Positions 7,499 to 16,060 are shown, counted from the first letter of the stretch. The stretch is DNA of 64,000 bases from JARBUG01 sp035628915 (GCA_035628915.1 DASPIW010000048.1:186001-250000), one strand, 5' to 3'. The notes: generated from the sequence alone by a model not told the origin. Numbers and translations are program-made.

Positions 7499-8632
7499 TT
7501 GATCGAGATACGAAACGCCCGCATCATCACCGCAGCGAACGGCATCATCGAGAACGGGACCGTCCTGGTGAACGACGGCGGCAAAATCCACGCCGTGGCG
7601 CCGGGCAGTTTCTCCGTGCCCCGGGGAACCGAGGTCATTGACGCCCGCGGCCGGACTCTGACCCCCGGCCTCGTCGACGCCTACAGCCACCTGGGCCTGG
7701 TGGGTCAGGGCCACGGCTGGGCCGGCGACGACGCCGACGAAGCCACGGAGCCGAATACGGCTCAGGTACGGGCGCTGGATGGCATCAACCCGTTTGATGC
7801 GGGCATCGCCGAAGCCCGCAGCGGCGGTGTGACCACCGCACAGGTGATGCCCCGCCCCGGCAATGTGCTGGGCGGCGAGGCCCTGGCCCTGAAGCTCCGC
7901 CAGACGGCCGTGGCCGACCGGATGGTGCTGCAGCGCCCCACCGCCATTGCCGCCGCCCTGGGCGAAGCGCCCAAGGTCCGGTACGGCGGCGAGAAGAAGC
8001 TGCCCGCGACACGGATGGGCACCGCCGCGCTCCTTAGAGAAGCGCTGGCCAAGGCACAGGAGTACAAGCCCGAGAAAGGGCGCGATCTGAAGCTGGAGGC
8101 CCTGCAGCCCGTGATCCGGCGGGAACTGCCACTCTGCGTCGCCGCCCACCGGGCTGACGATATCGTCACTACCATTCGCATCGCCCGGGAGTTTGATCTG
8201 AAACTGGTGCTGCTGGGCGCCACCGAAGGCGACCTGGTGGCCGACATCATCGCCGGCGCCGGAGCTGCCGTGGCAGCCGGACCGTCGCTGGCAGCCCGGG
8301 GCCGGCAGGAAGACCGCAACCCCGGCTTCCACCTGCCCGTCAGCCTGATTCGGGCGGGGGTCAAGACGGCGATCGTGACGGGCCACCCGCATCTGCCGGC
8401 CCAGTACCTGAATATCGCGGCCGGGCTCGCCGTGGCCCACGGGCTGCCCGAGGCCGAAGCCTGGCGGGCCGTCACCCTGACGCCGGCGGAGATCATCGGC
8501 GTGGCCGATCGGGTGGGCTCCATTGTTCCGGGCAAAGATGCCGATCTGGTCCTCTGGGACGGCGATCCCTTCGAGATCATGACCCGGGCCGCACAGGTCT
8601 TCGTGGAGGGGAAGGTGGTCTACCCATGCTAG
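7499..8632 (+). CDS. Amidohydrolase-family protein with degraded metal site (partner of the next gene)
   Basis: The start is TTG at 7499, eight bases behind AGAGGAGG, giving 377 residues. The fold matches imidazolonepropionase-like amidohydrolases: an N-terminal beta sandwich, LTPGLVD, a long barrel and the GSIVPGKDADLVLWDGDPF return to the sandwich. The metal ligands are damaged. The usual H-x-H after the first strand reads Y62-S-H64, the strand equivalent to IEH in the neighbour reads LLGAT, and the Asp of ITDHP is Gly (VTGHP). His217 (AAHRADDI) remains. It overlaps the next, intact paralogue by 7 bases, so the two are translated together and may form a heteromer in which this subunit is structural. 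Confidence 0.85.
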   Translation: MIEIRNARIITAANGIIENGTVLVNDGGKIHAVAPGSFSVPRGTEVIDARGRTLTPGLVDAYSHLGLVGQGHGWAGDDADEATEPNTAQVRALDGINPFDAGIAEARSGGVTTAQVMPRPGNVLGGEALALKLRQTAVADRMVLQRPTAIAAALGEAPKVRYGGEKKLPATRMGTAALLREALAKAQEYKPEKGRDLKLEALQPVIRRELPLCVAAHRADDIVTTIRIAREFDLKLVLLGATEGDLVADIIAGAGAAVAAGPSLAARGRQEDRNPGFHLPVSLIRAGVKTAIVTGHPHLPAQYLNIAAGLAVAHGLPEAEAWRAVTLTPAEIIGVADRVGSIVPGKDADLVLWDGDPFEIMTRAAQVFVEGKVVYPC

Positions 8633-9765
8633 CCATCACCAAGGCATACGTGTACACCATCACCGGGCCGGTCCTCGACGGCGCCACCGTGCTGATCGAC
8701 GGCGGCAAGATCGCCGGCGTGGGCCGTGTGGAGATCCCCGCCGGAGCGGAAGTTGTGAACGCCGCCGGACAGTATCTGCTGCCGGGCTTCGTCGACCCGC
8801 ATACGCACGTGGGCCTCTGGGGCGAAGGCGGCGGCAGCGCCGAGTACGACGGCAACGAATGGACCCAGGTGACCACGCCCCAGGTGCGGGCGCTGGACGC
8901 CATCAACCCCGGCCACATCTCCTTCGATGACTGCCGGGCCGCCGGGGTCACCACCGTCCAGACGCTGCCGGGCTCCGGCAACCCCATCGGCGGCGAGATG
9001 GTCACCGTCAAAACCTCCGGCCGCACGGCGGACGAGATGATCCTGCGGCATCCCTCCGGCCTGAAGGGCGCCTTCGGCGAGAACCCCAAGCGGCTCCACG
9101 GGCAGAACAACAAGCGGATGCCGGCCACCCGCATGGGCGTGGCGGCCATCATCCGGCAGTTCCTGATCAAGGCGCGTGAGTACAGCCCGGAGAAGAATGG
9201 GCGCGACCTGGGCCTGGAACTGGCGGGCCGGGTGCTCCGCCGGGAGATCCCGCTCCGGCTGCATGCCCACCGGGCCGACGACATCGTCACGGCGGTGCGC
9301 ATCGCCCGTGAGTTTGATGTCGACCTGTCCATCGAGCATTGCACCGAAGGCTACATGATCGCCGATTTCCTGGCGGAGGCGGGCTACCCTGTCAACCTTG
9401 GCCCCACGCTGGGCGGGCGGACGAAACTGGAGACGGCCAACCTGACGTTCCGGGCGGCGGGCATCCTGGAAAAGGCCGGGTGCCATGTCTCGCTCATCAC
9501 GGACCATCCCTTCGTGCCCATCGCCTTCCACCGGCTGACCGGCGCCCTGTCGGTCCGCGAAGGCATGACCGAGGCCGGCGCCCTGAAGGCCATGACGATC
9601 AACCCCGCCATCACGCTGGGGGTGGCAGACCGCGTCGGTTCCATAGAGCCCGGCAAGGATGCAGACCTGGTCCTCTGGAGCGCCCATCCGTTCGCGACCC
9701 GCGCCCGGGTGCTCGCCACTTACGTAGACGGGGCCTGCAGATACCGAGCGAAGCCTTCGGAGTAA
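8626..9765 (+). CDS. Amidohydrolase (imidazolonepropionase-like), intact metal site
   Basis: The 379-residue protein has the full amidohydrolase set: H59-T-H61 after the first barrel strand (FVDPHTHVGL), His215 (LHAHRADD), His238 (IEHCTEGY) and Asp293 (LITDHPF). It ends with the GSIEPGKDADLVLWSAHPF return strand. These enzymes hydrolyse amide or ring bonds; the substrate class (hydantoin-like, dipeptide or other) cannot be told. It starts at ATG 8626 inside the end of its degraded paralogue, which implies translational coupling. The two proteins align along their whole length, so they arose by tandem duplication. Confidence 0.9.
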   Translation: MLAITKAYVYTITGPVLDGATVLIDGGKIAGVGRVEIPAGAEVVNAAGQYLLPGFVDPHTHVGLWGEGGGSAEYDGNEWTQVTTPQVRALDAINPGHISFDDCRAAGVTTVQTLPGSGNPIGGEMVTVKTSGRTADEMILRHPSGLKGAFGENPKRLHGQNNKRMPATRMGVAAIIRQFLIKAREYSPEKNGRDLGLELAGRVLRREIPLRLHAHRADDIVTAVRIAREFDVDLSIEHCTEGYMIADFLAEAGYPVNLGPTLGGRTKLETANLTFRAAGILEKAGCHVSLITDHPFVPIAFHRLTGALSVREGMTEAGALKAMTINPAITLGVADRVGSIEPGKDADLVLWSAHPFATRARVLATYVDGACRYRAKPSE

Positions 9766-9783
9766 ATCCGTAGAACGTGCCGC

Positions 9784-9820
9784 AGCCCTCCTGCCACTGA
9801 TGCAGGAGGGCTCTTGTTTG
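9784..9820 (+). terminator. Terminator after the amidohydrolase pair
   Basis: An 11-bp stem (AGCCCTCCTGC / GCAGGAGGGCT) with a short loop is followed by CTTGTTT. Confidence 0.85.
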
Positions 9821-9996
9821 GGGCGGCCGCTGCCGTCGCCCCGGACCGCGTTGGCATCTGATCATACCGGCCCTTAAGGGGACATATGCCTCGCATGCGG
9901 CCAGCAGGAAGCGGCCTGTGCGATGTGGAAAACTCCGCATGCAGGACGTTTGAAAGGTGTGACTTCACTACAACTTTTCCGGGAGGCATCTGCATT

Positions 9997-10698
9997 ATGC
10001 CTTTGCGAATCGGTCACCGGGGCGCCGCCGGCACCCATCCAGAGAACACGCTGGTTTCGTTCCAGAGAGCCCTGGAACTGGGCTGCGACGGTGTCGAGTT
10101 CGATGTGCACCGGACTCGGGACGGTCATCTCGTGGTGATTCATGACGCCTTCCTTGACCGGACGAGCAACGGGATGGGACTGGTGCGCGACCTGACGCTC
10201 GAGCAGATCCGGCAGTACGACGCCGGTGCATGGAAGGGCGCCCAGTTCAACGGCGAAAAGATCCCTACCTTGCGGGAACTGATCCGGGCAATGCCCGCGA
10301 CGTGCCTGCTCTTCTGCGAGCTGAAGGCCGGCTCCATTCACTACCCCGGCATTGAGACCGAACTGCTCAAGCTGTTCCGGGAAGAAGGAGCCGTGGGCCG
10401 GGTACAGATCTCGTCCTTCGACCATAAAGGGCTCCTCCAGATTCGTGAGCTGGATCCCGACATTCCCCTTGGCATGCTCTACCAGGAGAATCTGCTCGAT
10501 CCCGTCGGCCTGGCCAGAGCGATCGGCGCCAACGCGCTCCATCCGGGCTGGGAGTGGGTGACGCCCGGCCTCGTGCAGTCCGCGCACACGGCCGGCCTGC
10601 AGGTCAACACCTGGACGGTCAACATCCCGCTGGCGGTGGATCTGGTCAAGTACTGCGGCGTCGACGGCATCATCACCGATTTCCCCGATCGCGTCTAG
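9997..10698 (+). CDS. Glycerophosphodiester phosphodiesterase
   Basis: The 233-residue protein starts at ATG 9997 behind GGGAGG. It opens with the family signature IGHRGAAGTHPENTL, followed by DGVEFDVHRTRDGHLVVIHD and DRTSNGMG. These supply the two catalytic histidines (HRG and VIHD) and the acidic metal ligands (E-F-D). It hydrolyses glycerophosphodiesters to glycerol-3-phosphate and an alcohol. There is no signal peptide, so it is probably cytoplasmic. Length is normal for the short GlpQ/UgpQ type. Glycerol-3-phosphate made here could feed GlpD encoded at about 51-52 kb. Confidence 0.92.
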   Translation: MPLRIGHRGAAGTHPENTLVSFQRALELGCDGVEFDVHRTRDGHLVVIHDAFLDRTSNGMGLVRDLTLEQIRQYDAGAWKGAQFNGEKIPTLRELIRAMPATCLLFCELKAGSIHYPGIETELLKLFREEGAVGRVQISSFDHKGLLQIRELDPDIPLGMLYQENLLDPVGLARAIGANALHPGWEWVTPGLVQSAHTAGLQVNTWTVNIPLAVDLVKYCGVDGIITDFPDRV

Positions 10699-10771
10699 TC
10701 TTCGCAACTACGACGCAGCGAGCCCTCCGGAAACCCGGGGGGCTTGGCATCTCCAGAGGGAGGCGAGCGAT

Positions 10772-11695
10772 GTGCGAGTAGCGAGATCGATCCAGGAGCT
10801 GGTGGGCCGCACACCCATGCTGCAGATCACCCGCTTTGACCTGCCGGCGGGCGTTGCGCTGTACGCCAAGCTGGAGTACTTCAATCCCGGCGGCAGCGTG
10901 AAGGACCGGCTCGGCGTGGAACTGATCGCCGATGCCGAGGAGAAGGGGCAACTACAGCCCGGCGGCACGATTATCGAGCCGACGGCGGGCAACACGGGCA
11001 TCGGGGTGGCGCTGGCGGCCATTGGCAAGGGCTACCGGGTCATCTTCTGCGTGCCGGAGAAGTTCTCCCGGGAGAAGCAGGAGTTGATGCGCGCACTGGG
11101 CGCCGAAGTGGTGAACACCCCTACGGAAAAGGGGATCGTGGGAGCGATCGAAAAGGCGAAGGCGCTGGCTGCCGCCACGACCGGCGCCTTTGTGCCCCAG
11201 CAGTTTGCCAACCCGGCCAATCCCGCCGCACACTACAAGACGACGGGCCCCGAAATCTGGGAGCAGCTCGGCGGGAAGGTTGACGTGCTGGTGGCCGGGG
11301 CCGGCACGGGGGGCACGTTCACGGGGGTGGCCCGGTTCCTCAAGCAGCGCAATCCCAGCCTCAAAGCCTGCATCGTCGAGCCGACCGGCTCGGTGCTGCG
11401 GGGCGGGGCGCCCAGTCCCCACAAGACGGAAGGGATCGGCGTGGAGTACATATATCCGACGCTGGACATGTCGCTGGTGGACGAAATCTACACCGTCACT
11501 GATGAAGATGCGTTCGCCATGGTGAAGGCGCTGGCCGCCCGCGAAGGCTGCCTGGTGGGCTCCTCCTCGGGCGCCGCCTTCTGGGCTGCCCTGCAGGAGG
11601 CGAAACAGCACGGCCCCGGCACGAGCATGGTCGTCATCTTCCCCGACAGCTCAGAACGTTACCTGAGCAAGCAGATCTACCAGGGAGGCATTTAG
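10772..11695 (+). CDS. mccA: PLP-dependent O-acetylserine/cystathionine beta-synthase (MccA-like)
   Basis: This 307-residue protein belongs to the cysteine synthase family: PLP lysine K44 in GGSVKDR, substrate loop PTAGNTGIGVA, and phosphate loop GAGTGGTFTG. Immediately downstream, two bases away, is a cystathionine gamma-lyase gene. The pair therefore matches the MccA-MccB reverse transsulfuration pair of Bacillus, in which MccA condenses O-acetylserine with homocysteine to cystathionine. Length agrees with MccA. The start is GTG at 10772 behind AGGGAGG. A plain cysteine synthase is the alternative. Confidence 0.85.
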   Translation: MRVARSIQELVGRTPMLQITRFDLPAGVALYAKLEYFNPGGSVKDRLGVELIADAEEKGQLQPGGTIIEPTAGNTGIGVALAAIGKGYRVIFCVPEKFSREKQELMRALGAEVVNTPTEKGIVGAIEKAKALAAATTGAFVPQQFANPANPAAHYKTTGPEIWEQLGGKVDVLVAGAGTGGTFTGVARFLKQRNPSLKACIVEPTGSVLRGGAPSPHKTEGIGVEYIYPTLDMSLVDEIYTVTDEDAFAMVKALAAREGCLVGSSSGAAFWAALQEAKQHGPGTSMVVIFPDSSERYLSKQIYQGGI

Positions 11696-11697
11696 CT

Positions 11698-12831
11698 GTG
11701 AAGTTCACCACAAAGCTGATCCACGCGGGGTTCGATTCCGATCCGCTGACCGGTGCCGTGACGGTGCCGATTTACCAGGTCTCCACGTACAAGCAGGAAG
11801 CGATCGGCAAGCATAAAGGCTACGAGTACTCCCGGACGGGCAACCCGACCCGCGCGGCCCTCGAAGCCCAGATTGCCGAGCTGGAGGAGGGCGCCCGGGG
11901 GCTGGCCTTCGCCTCGGGACTGGCGGCCCTGTCGACGATTCTGCTGCTCTTCGGCGCCGGCGATCATCTGATCATCGGTGATGATGTATACGGCGGCACG
12001 TTCCGGCTGCAGGACAAGGTCTTCCGGCGCTTCGGCCTGGAGGCGACCTATGTGGACACCAGCGACGCTGCTCGGGTGGTCGAGGCGATCCGCCCGAATA
12101 CGAAAGCGCTGTTGATCGAAACGCCGACCAACCCCCTCCTGAAGATTACCGACCTGGCCGCGATGGGACGGATTGCGAAGGCGCACGGCCTGCTCCTTGT
12201 GGTCGATAACACATTTATGACGCCTTACTGGCAGCGGCCCCTGGAGCACGGGGCGGATATTGTGTGGCATTCGGCGACCAAGTACCTCGGGGGCCATTCC
12301 GACGTGGTCGGCGGCCTGGTGGTCACCAGGGACCCGGAAGTCGGGCAGCGCCTGGCGTTCCTGCAGAACGCCGCGGGCGGGGTGCCGGGGCCCCAGGATT
12401 GCTATCTGCTGATGCGCGGCATAAAAACTTTGGCTGTGCGCATGAAGGAACACGAAGCCAACGCGGGCAAAATTGTAGCATGGCTTAGCGCACACTCGAA
12501 AGTTCGCAAAGTATATTACCCCGGTCTGCCGGACCATCCGGGGCGTGAAGTGCACCAGCGCCAGGCCGGCGGCTTTGGCGGCATGGTCTCGTTTGATGTC
12601 GGCTCGGGGGAGCTGGCCGACCAGATGCTACGCCGCGTCCGCCTCTTCACGCTGGCCGAGTCCCTGGGCGCCGTGGAGTCTTTGATCGAAGTGCCCGCCC
12701 GCATGACGCACGCCTCCATCCCCGCCGACCGCAGGGGCGCCCTCGGCGTCACCGACGGCCTGATTCGCATCTCCGTGGGCATCGAGGACGCCGATGACCT
12801 GATTGCGGACCTGGAGCAGGCAATGGTTTGA
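11698..12831 (+). CDS. mccB: Cystathionine gamma-lyase/synthase (MccB-like)
   Basis: The 377-residue Cys/Met-metabolism PLP enzyme has the lysine K195 in SATKYLGGHSDV, the YSRTGNPTR substrate-binding segment and the usual C-terminal SLGAVESLIEVPARMTHA block. It lies two bases after the beta-synthase gene and starts at GTG 11698 behind AGGGAGG. In the MccA/MccB route it cleaves cystathionine to cysteine, 2-oxobutyrate and ammonia, so methionine sulfur can be moved to cysteine. Cystathionine gamma-synthase activity cannot be excluded by sequence alone. Confidence 0.88.
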   Translation: MKFTTKLIHAGFDSDPLTGAVTVPIYQVSTYKQEAIGKHKGYEYSRTGNPTRAALEAQIAELEEGARGLAFASGLAALSTILLLFGAGDHLIIGDDVYGGTFRLQDKVFRRFGLEATYVDTSDAARVVEAIRPNTKALLIETPTNPLLKITDLAAMGRIAKAHGLLLVVDNTFMTPYWQRPLEHGADIVWHSATKYLGGHSDVVGGLVVTRDPEVGQRLAFLQNAAGGVPGPQDCYLLMRGIKTLAVRMKEHEANAGKIVAWLSAHSKVRKVYYPGLPDHPGREVHQRQAGGFGGMVSFDVGSGELADQMLRRVRLFTLAESLGAVESLIEVPARMTHASIPADRRGALGVTDGLIRISVGIEDADDLIADLEQAMV

Positions 12832-12859
12832 CCACCCACACAATACGCAAACCGGAAAG

Positions 12860-13163
12860 TCTGCGGTGGTTGGGCCCTCCGGGGAGGCAGGGGCGAAGGA
12901 TGAGGGGGGCGCCCTGTGGGATGCCCGAAGGGACGTCCGGGAGCGAGGCTAGAGGCAGTTAGCCCCGCTCCCCGAAAGCATCAGGCGGCACCGGCGGTGC
13001 GCTACCCGAGGGACCGGCCCGACCGGTTCCGGTGCCGCCGCCCGATCGAGGGCTCACTGCCTCTTGCCGAGTTCCCGGGGACCGTGGGCGTCCCACAGGG
13101 CGCCCACCCGCGGGGTCCCGACATCCCGACATCCCGACTACCCGAAAAGAGGTGCCCCACCAC
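12860..13163 (+). promoter_or_regulatory. Highly structured leader or non-coding RNA of unknown class
   Basis: This 300-base stretch has no gene but several nested inverted repeats. Stem 1 is 12939-12945 with 12966-12972, continued by 12947-12951 with 12960-12964. Stem 2 is an exact 11-bp pairing of 12984-12994 with 13029-13039. Stem 3 pairs 13078-13083 with 13114-13119 and encloses 13084-13090 with 13101-13107. The loop of stem 1 (AGAGGCAGT, 12951-12959) is perfectly complementary to 13056-13064, which would make a pseudoknot or a switch. It ends just before the ribosome binding site of the acetyltransferase. No known riboswitch consensus was recognised. Confidence 0.5.
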
Positions 13164-13676
13164 ATGCCTATCCGCATCCGCAGGGCCTCTCCCGCTGATG
13201 AGGCAGCCATCGACCAGTGGCAGCGCACCATGGATAACCTCGACGACTACGTGCACGTCCCCGGGTCCTCCACCCGCGACCCGGAGGCCGTCAAGCGCCG
13301 CTTCGCCGAATGGCTGCGCCTGCCGCGCGACCGGAAGATCCCAGCGGGCTGGGAGCGCATCGACCTCGTGGCCGTCGAGGAGTCCGGCGCCATTTGCGGA
13401 TATGCGGCCGTCATGTTCGGTCCGACCGACCAACTGACGGGCCTGCCTGAAGGGTACGTCAGCGAACTGCACGTCTGGCCGGAGTTCCGCGAACGCGGCG
13501 TGGCCAAGGGCCTCCTCGATATGGCTGAAGCCTACGCCGTCCAGCGGGGCGTGCCCTATCTTACCATTACGGTGCAGGCGGGTAACGTGGGCGCCGTCAA
13601 GCTTTTCCAGGGTGCCGGCTTCCGCCCCGAGACCATCCGGATGACCAAGCGTGTCGCACGCCCGGACGCAACGTGA
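13164..13676 (+). CDS. GNAT-family N-acetyltransferase
   Basis: The 170-residue protein has a normal GNAT layout: first strand IRIRRASPADEAAI, central strands WERIDLVAVEESGAICGYAAVMF and YVSELHVWPEFRERGVAKGLLDMA, and motif B NVGAVKLFQGAGFRPE. Motif A is R-E-R-G-V-A rather than the common Q/R-x-x-G-x-G/A with a second glycine. It is probably a cytoplasmic acetyltransferase for a small molecule or a protein N-terminus. The ATG at 13164 is behind AGAGGTG and follows the structured leader, which may control it. Confidence 0.85.
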   Translation: MPIRIRRASPADEAAIDQWQRTMDNLDDYVHVPGSSTRDPEAVKRRFAEWLRLPRDRKIPAGWERIDLVAVEESGAICGYAAVMFGPTDQLTGLPEGYVSELHVWPEFRERGVAKGLLDMAEAYAVQRGVPYLTITVQAGNVGAVKLFQGAGFRPETIRMTKRVARPDAT

Positions 13677-13688
13677 AGCGCGGCGGCA

Positions 13689-13719
13689 GGCCGCAGCCCT
13701 GACGGGGTGCGGCCTTTTC
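13689..13719 (+). terminator. Terminator after the GNAT gene
   Basis: The 7-bp stem GGCCGCA / TGCGGCC is followed directly by TTTTCT. Confidence 0.85.
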
Positions 13720-14071
13720 TGTACTCACCACATTGACGGCGACGTGGGGCGCTGTCCAACTTCCTGTCGCCGGTCAGCGTGGCCATTGTCGGAAACCGAC
13801 TGCTCCTGGTCGGCGTGCTGGCCGGGCTTTTCCGGACCGACTGTGCGGCTTCTTCGGGTTGCCGGGTGAACTCCGAGTAACGGGTGCGAACATGAGATAA
13901 GGCCAGTTGGTCTGGAGACAGCGCTCGGATCTAACATGCGGCCACCGTGTATGCGGTGGCCGCCACCTATCTGTTGGACTGGCGTCTGCAGCGTGGCACT
14001 GCAAAGCAGCAAGATTTCGTAACAGACCCCACGGAAGGTTCGAGCCCGAGGTCACTCGCTAGACGACAACA
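13720..14071. other. Gene-free stretch at the edge of an atypical region
   Basis: No supported reading frame is present. It contains a perfect 10-bp hairpin (13938-13947 with 13954-13963, 6-base loop) without a T run. Base composition becomes visibly less GC-rich from here to about 15.5 kb. Confidence 0.4.
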
Positions 14072-14779
14072 TCAGCACCTTACATTCTTACGCTTGAAAC
14101 CAAGCTCTCCTCTATCTATAGACTTTTGGATGTTTTCGGAGGCGAGGGAGAGGCGACTTTTTGTCTTGCCCCGCCTGACTTCGACTGGGCCTACTGCCTT
14201 TGCGGTTTCGACCGCCTTATCATGGAGCGGCAAATATGAAATCCCGACTGTGTAAATGAAATTATTCATGGCGGATTTGGCTCGATCAGGAGAATCGTGG
14301 ATCGTGTTTTCCACCTGATCCAACATGGCGGCAATCTTGCTTGCGCTAAATTCACCGTCCGGGCGATTACCCAAAAGCCAGCAATAGCAGCTCCAGCCTG
14401 CCGACATTCTAAGTTCTTCACGGCTGCCGATCCATTTATCGGCAACAACTTGCGAAAAATCGGTTTCTGCCAACGTTACTGCAACCACGAAATCGGACAG
14501 CATATAAAAATACGCCGCATCCATCCAACGCTCAAAACCTTCCTCAGTCATTGCCTTTGGGTCCGCAATGATACCAGCAAAATACATGGCATCGTAGTTC
14601 CCGGTGGCATAAAGCAGCTCGGCCAAAGGCTGGTTTTTCTTTATTTTCTTCGCGAGCGGTTTCATCTCGCCTGTAGCCACGCCAAAAAGCGGCTCGTGTG
14701 CACCATTGCTCATGTAAGTCTTTTTGATACGTTCCTTCCCGAGCGCTTCCAGTTCCTGCATAACCGTTTGGAAATCCAT
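14072..14779 (-). CDS. DNA alkylation repair enzyme family protein
   Basis: The 235-residue, mostly helical protein resembles the AlkD-like DNA alkylation repair family built from HEAT-like repeats (MKPLAKKIKK, LAELLYATGNYDAMYFAG, then YMLSDFVVAVTLAETDF and SAGWSCYCWLLGNRPD). Family members recognise or excise alkylated bases without a classical glycosylase fold. The start is ATG at 14779 behind GGAAGGAAG. The gene is clearly less GC-rich than its neighbours and uses more A/T-ending codons. It lies next to an integrase remnant, so it was probably acquired horizontally. Confidence 0.85.
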   Translation of the reverse strand: MDFQTVMQELEALGKERIKKTYMSNGAHEPLFGVATGEMKPLAKKIKKNQPLAELLYATGNYDAMYFAGIIADPKAMTEEGFERWMDAAYFYMLSDFVVAVTLAETDFSQVVADKWIGSREELRMSAGWSCYCWLLGNRPDGEFSASKIAAMLDQVENTIHDSPDRAKSAMNNFIYTVGISYLPLHDKAVETAKAVGPVEVRRGKTKSRLSLASENIQKSIDRGELGFKRKNVRC

Positions 14780-15104
14780 CGTTTTCCACTTCCTTCCGCC
14801 ATAATCATGCCCCCTGCAGATTGCGCGCAGTGCGCTCTAACGATTTGGGCCGCACGTACAAATGGAAAGCGCCTGCAGACCTGATTCGAAGGTTTCGAAT
14901 GCGAAGTTATTCTAGGCTTCAACGGACGTCTAGTTCAATCCTGCGGCCTACTCCGTTGGCCATACACCGCTTCGGGCGCGCTATTCCTGCAGCCGGCGTT
15001 CGGACTCCCGGTGCACCATCAGTTACGGGTCGGCGTGTCGTGGCTCACTGGGGCCTTCTCTGACAATAATCGATTGTGATTCTGTCATCGGGAGGTCCTT
15101 TTCT
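14780..15104. other. Gene-free stretch between repair gene and integrase remnant
   Basis: The only clear structure is a short palindrome ATTCGAA-GGT-TTCGAAT near 14883-14900. It should contain the promoter of the repair gene, but no convincing -35/-10 pair was found. Confidence 0.35.
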
Positions 15105-15490
15105 ATGCTGGTATCCGAAGCGGTCGGATGTTGGATGGAACAGCGTCGGGCAGAGGGGTGCAGCTCTGATACACTTCGGGCCTACAGGTTACAGATGAGA
15201 CTTCTAGTACAGGTGATTGGGGATTCATCAGTAGAATCCACCACGTTGGACGATCTGCGCGGGTACATAGCCGGCTCCACTCTGGCTGCGGCGTTACCTC
15301 CGGAGCCGGGAGGACAACTGCCCGCACCTGCTTGGGTGGCTGGTTAAGTGTGTTGCTTCTCGTCCAAGGTGCCCCGTTGGCCGCGGTGCAGTCCATCCTT
15401 GGCCACGACAAGCCAGAAACGACGCAGATCTACGCACGGCTCAGTGGGGCCAACAGGCACCAGGCGTATTCGAAATACTTCATGCAGTGA
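15105..15490 (+). pseudogene. Tyrosine recombinase (integrase) remnant
   Basis: The first frame, starting at ATG 15105 behind GGGAGG, encodes an N-terminal SAM-like core-binding domain (DTLRAYRLQMRLLVQVIGDS and the following helix). It runs into unrelated sequence and stops at 15347. From about 15354 another frame encodes the extreme C-terminus of the catalytic domain (LAAVQSILGHDKPETTQIYA), with the last histidine and the tyrosine nucleophile, and stops at TGA 15490. The Arg, Lys and H-x-x-R parts in between are missing. This is an internally deleted, inactive integrase. Confidence 0.8.
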
Positions 15491-15561
15491 AAGAGGCGCC
15501 CGTCATGGGCACCACTTGCGCGACGCAAAAGGGCGCGAATGACCAGGGCGCTCTGCCGTCT

Positions 15562-15621
15562 GGATTCCGCTACGTTTTTCCGGGCGAGTCTGCAGTGATA
15601 TGGAAAAACGTAGCGGAATCC
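15562..15621. repeat. Stem-loop repeat, copy 1
   Basis: A perfect 20-bp inverted repeat: 15562-15581 (GGATTCCGCTACGTTTTTCC) is the exact reverse complement of 15602-15621, with a 20-base spacer. A near copy lies 178 bases downstream. Confidence 0.9.
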
Positions 15622-15739
15622 ACAAAAAAAGGACCTGGAGGTGATAGAACCACCGGTTTTGGGCCTGATTCGGGCCAAAATGCCCCATCTGAGGTCCCAA
15701 GAGAGCGATGTACGGGGTGAACGGGCCCTTCGAAGTCGT

Positions 15740-15799
15740 GATTCCGCTACGTTTTTCCAATTGGCCTGAGCCTGCCCTCGGAAAAAAGTCGTGGAATCC
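15740..15799. repeat. Stem-loop repeat, copy 2 (diverged right arm)
   Basis: The left arm 15740-15758 is identical to 19 bases of copy 1. The right arm 15780-15799 (GGAAAAAAGTCGTGGAATCC) is the reverse complement with a few changes. The spacer is 21 bases and unrelated to that of copy 1, so only the arms are conserved. Confidence 0.85.
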
Positions 15800-16060
15800 T
15801 GCTTCCCTCACTAACGGGCCGACCCCGACCATCGTGGACTTTCCCCAGCCTTTGCGACTTTTTGCCACCATTCTCCGGGGGCACGGCGCGCGACGCCACA
15901 AGCACAGCAACCTCTGGCGCCGCTTACTTGTTTTCCCCCGATGACCACAGCGGGCTCCACATTTTCTCTTCACACCACCGAACCCTGGCGCCCGAATAAA
16001 CGTATCTGGAAATGGAAACATCTACAAGAATCATATCTTAAGCAAATGGAGGGGTGGGGC
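15800..16060. other. Gene-free stretch after the stem-loop repeats
   Basis: No supported gene. A ribosome binding site for the receiver-like protein lies at 16048-16054. Nothing else stands out. Confidence 0.35.

Noticed and set aside
12983..13000. T-box antiterminator-like AGGCGGCACCGG
   Set aside because: It only partly matches AGGGTGGNACCGCG, is better explained by an exact 11-bp stem, and the downstream gene is not an amino acid gene.
14920..14950. tRNA T-loop-like GTTCAATCC before the integrase remnant
   Set aside because: The flanking bases do not form a T-stem or acceptor stem, so there is no tRNA or tRNA fragment to support an attachment site.
15503..16021. 172-codon minus-strand frame across the stem-loop repeats
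   Set aside because: It repeats the same peptide in both hairpin arms, has no ribosome binding site and no plausible fold.
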